From positions 10,945-16,386 of the forward strand of contig JAJQAW010000332.1 of the NCBI GenBank assembly GCA_021203585.1: a stretch of DNA of 5,442 nucleotides, read 5' to 3'. The position numbers were made by a program, and so were the translations under genes. This stretch comes from Rikenellaceae bacterium. Lineage in GTDB: Bacteria; Bacteroidota; Bacteroidia; Bacteroidales; Rikenellaceae. The notes beneath the pieces are model-generated. The model did not search any database. It saw only the letters and a program-made list of their open reading frames with translations, and was not told the origin of the DNA. Below, one piece after another: positions 1 through 5,154 of this stretch (position 1 is the stretch's first letter; every line of letters starts with the position of its first letter).

Positions 1-1352
1 TCCTGTACCTGATGGGCCACCATGCTTTCCAGCTTCTCCTCGAAGAGGATCGAAGAATGGATCTTTCCCGTTCCGCTACAAGCGGGACAAACCTCAGCCG
101 TTTCGACTTCGGTAACCGGACGCACCCGCTGCCGAGTGATTTGCATGAGGCCGAATTTGCTTAAGGGCAAAATCGTATGTTTGGCCCGGTCGCCGGACAT
201 CGCTTCCTTCATTCGCTCATACAGCGCCTGGCGGTTGACCGCTTTGTGCATATCGATGAAATCGATGACAATGATCCCGCCCATATCGCGCAGCCGCAAT
301 TGGCGGGCGATTTCAGCCGCCGCGTTCATATTGACTTCTACAGCAGTATCTTCCTGTGTCTCGGCCGATTTGGCTCGTTTTCCGCTGTTGATGTCGATCA
401 CGTGCAACGCTTCGGTATGCTCGATGATCATGTAAGCACCACGTTTAAAGGATATGGTCCGCCCGAAAGAGGACTTAATCTGCCGCGCGATATCGAAATT
501 GTCAAAGATAGGCACATTGTCTTTATACAGTTTGACAATTTTTTCATTACCCGGTTCGATGCTCCGGATATACTCTTTAATCTCCTCGTAAACGACCTCG
601 TCGTCTACATGTATGTACGAAAAAGACACGCTCAGCAAGTCGCGCAAGATGACCATTGTCCGGTTCATCTCATTGGCCAACAGAACGGGAGGGGTTTCAC
701 TGGTGGCTTTCCGGTAGACCTGATCCCATTTCTGAACCAGGGCGGTGATCTCGGCTTCGAGATCCGGAGCCTCTTTCCCCATGGCCGCCGTGCGAATGAT
801 CACTCCGTAATTTTTCGGGAGGACTCCTTCGGCAATTCGTTTGAGGCGTTTGCGTTCGGCGGTGGATTTGATCTTCTGGGAGATCGTCACTTTGTTGGTC
901 AACGGCAGCAGTACGACGGTGCGTCCTGCCAGAGAGATGTCTGATGTCAGCCTCGGTCCTTTGGTGGAGATCGCTTCTTTGGCGATCTGGACGAGTATAT
1001 TCTGTCCCGGAGCGAGTACCTGGGCGATTTTGCCGTCCCTTTTGAGAGTTCCTTCCAGGGGCAGGTTTTCGAATTTCGGTTTCCGGGGTTTCTGGGAGTT
1101 TACCGCTTTATGCAAAGTGGTAAAATGTGGTCCCAGGTCTAAATAATGTATAAAAGCATCTTTCTCGTGACCGATATTGACAAAGGCGGCGTTCAGGCCG
1201 GTCATAATTTTCCGAACCTTGCCCAGATAGAGGTCTCCCACAGCAAATCCGCTCTGGCTTTTTTCCTTGCTGTACTCGACCAGTTGTTTATCCTCGACCA
1301 GTGCAATGTCGATTTCGCTCGGAGTTACATGGATAATTAACTCTTTGTTCAT
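1..1352 (-). CDS. rng: Ribonuclease E/G family endoribonuclease (RNase G type), 3' end cut by window edge
   Basis: Single-strand-specific endoribonuclease for rRNA maturation and mRNA turnover, acting in the cytoplasm. The frame is open from ATG at 1350-1352 to the window edge, giving 450 residues (start MNKELIIHVTPSEIDIAL). Residues about 38-130 form the S1 RNA-binding domain (GDLYLGKVRKIMTGLNAAFV). IIRTA carries R187-T188, matching the 5'-monophosphate sensor R169-T170 of E. coli RNase E. The DNase I-like catalytic core has VIDINS with D320 and IVIDFIDM with D364, matching catalytic D303 and D346. CPAC (C422, C425) matches the zinc-link cysteines. All motifs are intact and in one frame. RNase G of E. 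coli is 489 residues and Bacteroidota members are usually somewhat over 500, so roughly the last 50-75 residues lie outside the window. No long RNase E-type scaffold tail can be judged from here. The gene follows HU and the mS38-like gene on the same strand but is separated from them by two hairpins. I see no Shine-Dalgarno sequence and no convincing promoter of its own. Confidence 0.95.
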   Translation of the reverse strand, partial: MNKELIIHVTPSEIDIALVEDKQLVEYSKEKSQSGFAVGDLYLGKVRKIMTGLNAAFVNIGHEKDAFIHYLDLGPHFTTLHKAVNSQKPRKPKFENLPLEGTLKRDGKIAQVLAPGQNILVQIAKEAISTKGPRLTSDISLAGRTVVLLPLTNKVTISQKIKSTAERKRLKRIAEGVLPKNYGVIIRTAAMGKEAPDLEAEITALVQKWDQVYRKATSETPPVLLANEMNRTMVILRDLLSVSFSYIHVDDEVVYEEIKEYIRSIEPGNEKIVKLYKDNVPIFDNFDIARQIKSSFGRTISFKRGAYMIIEHTEALHVIDINSGKRAKSAETQEDTAVEVNMNAAAEIARQLRLRDMGGIIVIDFIDMHKAVNRQALYERMKEAMSGDRAKHTILPLSKFGLMQITRQRVRPVTEVETAEVCPACSGTGKIHSSILFEEKLESMVAHQVQ

Positions 1353-1450
1353 CAATCGTATTTACTTGATAAGGGGAGTGCAAAAATCGTACTTTTCAGA
1401 GAGCTGCCATGGCATAGCCCGATTTCCGATGATTTTGTCCCTTTTTATGC

Positions 1451-1488
1451 AATAAACCTAAAGAGAAACCGATCTCTTTAGGTTTATT
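1451..1488 (-). terminator. Symmetric hairpin, probable intrinsic terminator after the mS38-like gene
   Basis: A perfect 16-bp inverted repeat with a 6-base loop (1467-1472). On the minus strand it reads AATAAACCTAAAGAGA-type arms, with an A-rich run before the CCTAAAGAGA/TCTCTTTAGG core and a U-rich TTTATT after it. Because the A-rich and U-rich tails pair with each other, it could stop transcription from either side. The U-run is short, so some read-through into the RNase G gene is plausible. Confidence 0.7.
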
Positions 1489-1498
1489 ATTGCTTTGT

Positions 1499-1515
1499 CC
1501 GTTAGGCAATAACGG
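1499..1515 (-). other. Short RNA hairpin just after the mS38-like stop codon
   Basis: The perfect 6-bp stem CCGTTA/TAACGG has a 5-base loop and starts 5 bases after the stop codon at 1521-1523. There is no U-run behind it, so it is not a terminator by itself. It stands in tandem with the larger hairpin at 1451-1488. It may be a 3'-end stabiliser or processing structure, which is inferred from position only. Confidence 0.5.
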
Positions 1516-1520
1516 GCTAC

Positions 1521-1610
1521 CTATTTCTTTTTGTGACGGTTTTTACGCAGGCGTTTTTTCCGTTTGTGGGTAGCCATTTTATGCCGTTTTCTTTTTTTTC
1601 CGCTTGGCAT
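1521..1610 (-). CDS. Very small basic ribosomal-type protein, AURKAIP1/COX24 (mS38) domain
   Basis: A 29-residue protein starting MPSGKKRKRHKM and ending RHKKK; 17 of 29 residues are Lys or Arg, 3 are His and none is acidic. The KKRKRHKMxxHKRKKRLRKxRH pattern is that of the COX24_C / mS38 C-terminal domain, known from mitochondrial mS38 (AURKAIP1), mycobacterial bS22, and short Bacteroidota proteins annotated as AURKAIP1/COX24 domain proteins. In the studied relatives the peptide sits in the small ribosomal subunit near the decoding region, so I infer a ribosomal role here. The start is the first ATG after HU. A second in-frame ATG (residue 12) would cut into the conserved block. The gene begins 28 bases after the HU stop codon with no intervening promoter, so it is probably read from the HU promoter. 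No Shine-Dalgarno sequence is visible. Its size means automatic gene callers often miss it. Confidence 0.88.
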   Translation of the reverse strand: MPSGKKRKRHKMATHKRKKRLRKNRHKKK

Positions 1611-1638
1611 GGTGATTACATTTTTATCGTGTGAATGA

Positions 1639-1920
1639 TTATTTTGCGTCTTTGACTTTGGCTACGAAACTTTTCGACGGTTTGAAGGCCGGGATATTGT
1701 GAGCCGGGATCGTAATGGTGGTATTTTTGGAGATATTGCGGGCTACTTTCTGCGCACGTTCTTTCACGATGAAGCTACCGAAACCCCGCAGGTAAACGTT
1801 GTTGTTGGAAACCAGCGAATCCTTTACCGATTCCATGAAAGCTTTTATAATTTGCTGTACCTGTGCTTTCTCAACGCCTGTGCTTTTCGCGATGTCGTTT
1901 ACGATATCTGCCTTAGTCAT
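1639..1920 (-). CDS. HU/IHF family DNA-binding protein
   Basis: A nucleoid-associated, dimeric DNA-bending protein of 93 residues, the usual HU length. It begins MTKADIVNDIAKSTGVEKAQ, the family's N-terminal helical dimerisation region. VYLRGFGSF (residues 42-50) is the HU signature turn, and residues about 55-77 form the beta-arm (AQKVARNISKNTTITIPAHN), followed by IPAFKPSKSF. I chose the ATG at 1918-1920. A longer frame begins with TTG at 1968, but that codon lies inside the promoter's -7 box, so it would not be transcribed. The tip residue normally occupied by the DNA-intercalating proline (RNP in E. coli HU) is isoleucine here (RNIS). This form is, to my memory, common in Bacteroidota. 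The gene has a strong promoter upstream and is followed at 28 bases by the mS38-like gene. Confidence 0.95.
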   Translation of the reverse strand: MTKADIVNDIAKSTGVEKAQVQQIIKAFMESVKDSLVSNNNVYLRGFGSFIVKERAQKVARNISKNTTITIPAHNIPAFKPSKSFVAKVKDAK

Positions 1921-1965
1921 TGCTATAAAGATTTTTAAATTATTTGTGTTCACTAAATTGGAGTA

Positions 1966-1994
1966 CAAATATACAGCTTTTATTTGAGAATCAA
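1966..1994 (-). promoter_or_regulatory. Promoter of the HU gene, Bacteroidota type
   Basis: On the minus strand TTG (1992-1994), an 18-base spacer, then TATATTTG (1966-1973), a full match to the TAnnTTTG -7 box recognised by the Bacteroidota primary sigma factor. Transcription should begin near 1957-1960, giving a leader of about 40 bases that is AT-rich (AATTTAAAAATC) and lacks a Shine-Dalgarno sequence. An 8-T/8-A tract lies just upstream (2006-2021) and could act as an UP-like element. Confidence 0.8.
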
Positions 1995-2138
1995 GAGTTA
2001 AATGATTTTTTTTAAAAAAAACCGTTTGGGTGAACCAAATCCGGGAATTATTTCGTTTTCATGGAGAAAGGGCACGGTATATGGATTTTCCAGGCGGATA
2101 CAATTTACCGAAAAGCCACTTTTTTTACAAAGAAATCT

Positions 2139-2169
2139 TTTGTTATTAAGAAAATGTTACGTATCTTTC
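2139..2169 (+). promoter_or_regulatory. Promoter of the small HTH protein gene, Bacteroidota type
   Basis: TTTG (2139-2142), a 19-base spacer, then TATCTTTC (2162-2169), which matches TAnnTTTG at 7 of 8 positions including the TA. Transcription should begin near 2175, leaving a leader of about 55 bases before the ATG at 2231. The -7 box overlaps a palindrome described separately. Confidence 0.65.
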
Positions 2170-2187
2170 AATCACGTTTGAAAGTAC
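2161..2187. promoter_or_regulatory. Inverted repeat over the -7 box and start site, candidate operator
   Basis: CTTTCA (2165-2170) and TGAAAG (2179-2184) form an exact inverted repeat with an 8-base centre. It extends to GTA (2161-2163) and TAC (2185-2187) if one base is skipped on the left. It covers part of the -7 box and the expected start point, the usual place for a repressor site. The regulator is unknown; the HTH protein encoded 50 bases downstream is an obvious candidate, but this is inference. Confidence 0.4.
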
Positions 2188-2230
2188 GAATTAATAACTA
2201 AATATAAACACCCTAAAAACTGATACAGCT

Positions 2231-2485
2231 ATGGAGGTAATGACATTTAATGAGCTGCGCCGGATCAAAGACCGGTTGCCATCGGGAAGTATGCAGCGGA
2301 TTGCAGACGATTTGAACATAAACGTGGACGTTGTAAGAAATTACTTTGGAGGAAAGCATTACGCTTCGGGTGAAACGGCCGGAATTCATGTGGAAAAAGG
2401 GCCGGACGGAGGAATTGTCTCCCTCGACGACACGACCATTTTGGACTATGCACTCAAGCTGCTGAAAGAACTCGACGGCGAGTAG
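2231..2485 (+). CDS. Small helix-turn-helix DNA-binding protein conserved in Bacteroidales
   Basis: An 84-residue soluble protein with no signal peptide or membrane segment. Residues about 5-18 (TFNELRRIKDRLP) form a first helix. Residues 19-41 (GSMQRIADDLNINVDVVRNYFGG) have the spacing of a helix-turn-helix, with VDVVRNYF as recognition helix. The second half has a Gly-rich beta-like stretch (GIHVEKGPDGGIV, 51-63) and a C-terminal helix (DDTTILDYALKLLKEL). It resembles short Bacteroidales proteins annotated only as DNA-binding protein; I know of no established function. The ATG at 2231 is preferred because it follows an AT-rich leader. A second ATG (2240, residue 4) sits behind GGAGGT but with too short a gap for a normal ribosome site. 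The gene is divergent from HU, has its own promoter and terminator, and is therefore a single-gene unit. Confidence 0.85.
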   Translation: MEVMTFNELRRIKDRLPSGSMQRIADDLNINVDVVRNYFGGKHYASGETAGIHVEKGPDGGIVSLDDTTILDYALKLLKELDGE

Positions 2486-2514
2486 ATCGTTAAACATACA
2501 TACTTGTTTCAGAC

Positions 2515-2544
2515 CGGGCGGCCGCAAGCTGCCCGTTTCTTTTT
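2515..2544 (+). terminator. Intrinsic terminator of the small HTH protein gene
   Basis: GC-rich stem of 8 pairs (2515-2522 with 2528-2535, one G-U pair), 5-base loop CGCAA, followed at once by TTTCTTTTT. It lies 29 bases after the stop codon. It has the classic rho-independent form on the plus strand. Confidence 0.9.
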
Positions 2545-2850
2545 CCGGTATCCGGAAGTCGGATCCGAAAGGAGCCTGCACATCGGGGAAAAGGGGCGGA
2601 TTGCCGTTTGCCTGCACCCACTCACCCATACGCTTTCGCCCGGGAACACCGGACAGGGAGCAGGACAACATTCCCTTTTTCGAAAGCCGGTATCCGTATC
2701 CGGTATCCGTCCGGAATAAATTCCATCCAGAGCCGGTTTCGGTGCGTGAATTACCATACCGGGACCTCTCCCTCCGTGCCGCCGTGTGCCTGGCTCGAGC
2801 GGGAATCCGGAAAAATCCCTTTCGCAACCGTCCGGGAATGAGATTGCTGG
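2545..2850. other. Gene-free GC-rich stretch with short CCGGTATCCG repeats
   Basis: About 306 bases between two terminators facing each other from opposite strands. Several open frames cross it on both strands, but none shows a recognisable domain or consistent codon use, and most overlap real genes elsewhere. CCGGTATCCG occurs three times (2545-2554, 2687-2696, 2700-2709). The last two are a 13-base-period tandem pair, and many further TCCGG/CCGGA words are scattered through the stretch. I see no promoter and no RNA gene that I can name. Confidence 0.5.
2687..2712. repeat. Two-copy tandem repeat, 13-base unit
   Basis: CCGGTATCCGTAT is followed directly by CCGGTATCCGTCC: the first 11 bases are identical and the last two differ. 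A third copy of the 10-base core is at 2545-2554. Only one window is available, so whether this is a genome-wide repeat is unknown. Confidence 0.6.
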
Positions 2851-2879
2851 AAAAAATCCTAACCGGCAGTCCGATCGGA
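2851..2879 (-). terminator. Intrinsic terminator directly after the histidine kinase gene
   Basis: On the minus strand TCCGATCGG pairs with CCGGTTAGGA (one bulged A, two G-U pairs) around the tetraloop ACTG, followed immediately by TTTTTT. The stem begins at the base after the kinase stop codon (2880-2882). It closes the regulator-kinase operon. Confidence 0.75.
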
Positions 2880-4229
2880 CTATTGGCTATCCAGGCGAAT
2901 GGTGACTTTCGTTCCCTGACCCACCTGGGATTCTATCGAGATGTGTCCTTCATGCAGTTCGATGATGCGCTTGGCCAGGGTCAGTCCGATACCGGTTCCC
3001 TTGTAGCGGAAGGTATTGGCTCCCCGGTAGAACGGTTGGAAAATATGGCGCAATTCTTCTGTGGGAATGCCGATTCCCCGATCGATGATTTCGATCAGAA
3101 TATGCCCGTATTGGTTCTCAGCGAGGGAGACCAGGACCGGTTTGCCGTCCGAAAATTTAACGGCATTTCCGGTAATGTTCAGTAGGGCCAACCGCAAGAT
3201 AGAGATGGCTCCGGTGACCGTATATTTCCGGTCGCCTTCCGGACGGATTTCGATAGCCGCCTGAGGAAAGGAGCGCAGGACCTCCTTCCGAATTACAAAA
3301 AACAGCTCCTGCACGTCGGCCTGTTCCTTTTTGATTCGGGAAAAATCGAAATCGGTCTGCGCCAGCATCAACAAATCCTGCATCGTGTAATTCAAACGCT
3401 CGGTTTCCTCGAGCACCGTCTCGAGAGTTTGTACGTACTCTTCTTGCGAGCGTGGACGGTTGAGCGTCAGTTCGGTTTGCCCCAGAATGGCCGCCAAAGG
3501 ATTCCGAAGTTCGTGCGAGGCGTTGCGAATGAAGGAGTTTTGCATGTCGAAGGCGGTCCGCAGCCGGCCGATCATCTGGTTGAACGTACGGGAGAGTTCC
3601 GAGAGTTCGTCGTTTCCTTTTTCTTCCCGTAGACTGTGTTTGAGGTTGTTGGCTGTGATGCTTTTTACATTGTCGATGATCCTCCGAATCGGGCCCATCA
3701 CCCGTTTGGCATAAAAATAACCGATCAGAAAGACCAGCAGCGTGCTTCCCACCAGAATGATAACCAGCAATTCCAGCATTTTTCTCATATTATCCGCTCC
3801 CAGCTTGTCGTAAGCCGAGACCACGATAATGTGGTTGACCTCTGCGGGGTAGTAAATTCCCACGTACTGTTTTTCGACATGCCGGTATTCGACCGTTTTG
3901 CCCCACAACAATTCCTTCAGGTATTTGTCCCGGAAAACCACGGTGCGCAGGGAATCCACCAGCTTGGGAGAGTCGGCATCGAAATCGAAACTTTCTTCTT
4001 CGTTGAGCGAATAGGGGTAATTTTTTGTCAAGTGGCGGTAAATAAGATCGGAGGGTTCGTATTTGCCGTAATTGACCTGGGCGATCATCATGGCCCTTTC
4101 CCACAATTGGTCGTAGAATTCGGCATAGATGCGGTTGGCCGTGATTCCGTACACCGCAGCGAACGTTATGACCAGTACCATGAAGGTGAGCTGAGTATAC
4201 AGAAGGGCGATTTTAGTCCATATCCGCAC
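2880..4229 (-). CDS. Two-component sensor histidine kinase (HAMP, HisKA, HATPase_c)
   Basis: A membrane-bound sensor of 449 residues that autophosphorylates on histidine and passes the phosphate to the regulator encoded just upstream. Order: TM1 about 8-30; an extracytoplasmic region of about 120 residues (32-151) with no sensor domain I recognise; TM2 about 152-173; HAMP about 174-226 (MGPIRRI, DELSELSRTFNQMIGRL). The H-box ASHELRNPL carries H239. The N-box LNITGNAVKF has N355, the G1 box DRGIGIP is at 383-389, the F-box FQPFYRG at 397-403, and the G2 box GTGIGL at 411-416. All catalytic boxes are intact. The start is GTG at 4227-4229: an in-frame TGA at 4236-4238 blocks any earlier start, and the nearby ATG at 4219-4221 is in another frame. 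The gene starts 12 bases after the regulator's stop codon, so the two are co-transcribed. Layout resembles CusS/BaeS-like kinases; the stimulus cannot be inferred. Confidence 0.93.
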   Translation of the reverse strand: MRIWTKIALLYTQLTFMVLVITFAAVYGITANRIYAEFYDQLWERAMMIAQVNYGKYEPSDLIYRHLTKNYPYSLNEEESFDFDADSPKLVDSLRTVVFRDKYLKELLWGKTVEYRHVEKQYVGIYYPAEVNHIIVVSAYDKLGADNMRKMLELLVIILVGSTLLVFLIGYFYAKRVMGPIRRIIDNVKSITANNLKHSLREEKGNDELSELSRTFNQMIGRLRTAFDMQNSFIRNASHELRNPLAAILGQTELTLNRPRSQEEYVQTLETVLEETERLNYTMQDLLMLAQTDFDFSRIKKEQADVQELFFVIRKEVLRSFPQAAIEIRPEGDRKYTVTGAISILRLALLNITGNAVKFSDGKPVLVSLAENQYGHILIEIIDRGIGIPTEELRHIFQPFYRGANTFRYKGTGIGLTLAKRIIELHEGHISIESQVGQGTKVTIRLDSQ

Positions 4230-4241
4230 GGCGGTTCACTT

Positions 4242-4919
4242 TTACTCGGTTTTCATCACATAACCCATACCGATCACCGTATGAATGAGTTTAGGTAAAA
4301 ATTTTTTATCGACCTTATTGCGCAGGTAATTGATATACACATCGACCGTATTGGTTCCCATATCGAACTCCACGTTCCAGGCGTGTTCCAGAATTTGCTC
4401 GCGGGAGAGGACGCGTTTTACGTTCTGCATAAAATACAGCAACAGCCGGTACTCCTTGGAGGTGAGGGTAATTTCCTGATCGGCACGGGTGACGGTTTTC
4501 GTATCGTCATCCAGTTCGAGATCGGCGATTTTATAAATCTTGTTTTCTTCCGCTTCATCCCGGCGGAGCAGGGCATTTATTCGAGCCAGCAATTCACGCA
4601 GGTGAAAAGGTTTGATCATGTAATCGTTCGCCCCTTCGTTCAGTCCGTCTATCACGTCGTCCGTCGATCCGAGTGCGGTCAGCATGATGATCGGAATTTT
4701 GAATTTGTACTTTTCGCGGATCCGGCTGCAGATGTCCATTCCGTTCATACCGGGCAGCATCCGGTCCAGAATGATCAGATCGTAGCGTTCCGTTTTGGCA
4801 TGATTCCATCCGATCGCTCCGTCGAAAGCCACGGTCACGGAATATCCCTCTTCTTTCAAGCCTTTTTTGACAAAGGAAGCCACATTTTTTTCGTCTTCGA
4901 CGAGCAGTATTTTTTTCAT
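4242..4919 (-). CDS. OmpR/PhoB-family response regulator
   Basis: A cytoplasmic transcription factor of 225 residues, the normal length for the family. The N-terminal receiver domain (1-118) has the acidic pair E8-D9 (LLVEDE), the phosphoacceptor D52 (LIILDRMLPG), T81 (MLTALG) and K103 (MIKPF), so it is complete. The C-terminal winged-helix domain (about 127-223) has the family's LTSKEYRLLLYFM and VLSREQILEHAW stretches and the recognition helix NTVDVYINYLRNKVD, ending in TVIGMGYVM. The start ATG at 4917-4919 gives the canonical MKKILLVEDE. It is the first gene of an operon with the histidine kinase behind it. The receiver and effector are closest in style to CusR/ArlR-like regulators, but I cannot assign the regulon. 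Confidence 0.95.
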   Translation of the reverse strand: MKKILLVEDEKNVASFVKKGLKEEGYSVTVAFDGAIGWNHAKTERYDLIILDRMLPGMNGMDICSRIREKYKFKIPIIMLTALGSTDDVIDGLNEGANDYMIKPFHLRELLARINALLRRDEAEENKIYKIADLELDDDTKTVTRADQEITLTSKEYRLLLYFMQNVKRVLSREQILEHAWNVEFDMGTNTVDVYINYLRNKVDKKFLPKLIHTVIGMGYVMKTE

Positions 4920-4945
4920 AGTCGAGTATACAGTTTTGGTGTTGC

Positions 4946-4953
4946 TAAAAATA
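4946..4953 (-). promoter_or_regulatory. Possible -7 box for the regulator-kinase operon
   Basis: TATTTTTA on the minus strand matches TAnnTTTG at 7 of 8 positions and lies 26 bases before the regulator ATG in an AT-rich patch. No TTTG box is found at the expected distance upstream, so the promoter may need an activator or this may be a chance match. Confidence 0.3.
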
Positions 4954-5005
4954 CAAAATTTTTCGGAAATGTCTTCCCTTATCCGGTTCGGTCGGTGGTG
5001 AGAAT

Positions 5006-5036
5006 AAAAAATCCCGATCTCTTTCTAGGAACGGGA
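5006..5036 (-). terminator. Intrinsic terminator after argB
   Basis: On the minus strand TCCCG pairs with CGGGA. The stem continues after one mismatch with TC/GA, the loop is about 9 bases, and TTTTTT follows directly. It lies about 120 bases after the argB stop codon and before the regulator promoter region, separating the two units. Confidence 0.65.
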
Positions 5037-5055
5037 AAAGGAGTGATAAATTATA

Positions 5056-5078
5056 GGAGGAACCCTTATAAATCCTCC
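5056..5078. other. Inverted repeat GGAGGA/TCCTCC in the argB 3' region
   Basis: A 6-bp perfect stem (5056-5061 with 5073-5078) has an 11-base AT-rich loop. It lies in the 118-base stretch between the argB stop and its terminator. No U-run follows on the minus strand. No function can be assigned. Confidence 0.3.
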
Positions 5079-5154
5079 CCGCCAAAAACGGTGGAAGCCC
5101 CTGCAGTTAAAATTATTCCGCAAAGCTCCCCTCTCATTGCTCGGACCGGAGGCT

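Noticed and set aside
177..944. Plus-strand 255-residue open frame
   Set aside because: It lies entirely opposite the RNase G gene, whose conserved motifs run unbroken on the minus strand; its protein shows no domain.
1381..1400. Possible RNase G promoter TACGATTTTTG on the minus strand
   Set aside because: The TAnnTTTG match is shifted by one base and no TTTG box lies about 19 bases upstream.
1639..1968. Longer HU form starting at TTG 1968
   Set aside because: The TTG lies inside the -7 promoter box, upstream of the transcription start, and the extra 16 residues do not match HU proteins.
2213..2827. Minus-strand 204-residue open frame
   Set aside because: It runs antisense through the small HTH gene and its terminator, starts in the gene-free stretch, and has an Arg/Pro/Gly-rich shadow composition with no recognisable domain.
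2868..2881. 14-base perfect palindrome AGTCCGATCGGACT at the kinase stop codon
   Set aside because: It overlaps the terminator stem and the stop codon; the terminator with its T-run explains this region better than a protein-binding site.
2601..3185. Plus-strand 194-residue open frame across the gap into the kinase gene
   Set aside because: More than half of it is antisense to the ATPase domain of the histidine kinase, and the part in the gap shows no motif or promoter.
3636..4298. Plus-strand 220-residue open frame
   Set aside because: It is antisense to the N-terminal half of the histidine kinase, with no domain or start signals.
5066..5137. 23-residue minus-strand frame between argB and its terminator
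   Set aside because: Short, no recognised motif, Gly-rich low-information sequence; nothing beyond the presence of an ATG and a stop supports it.
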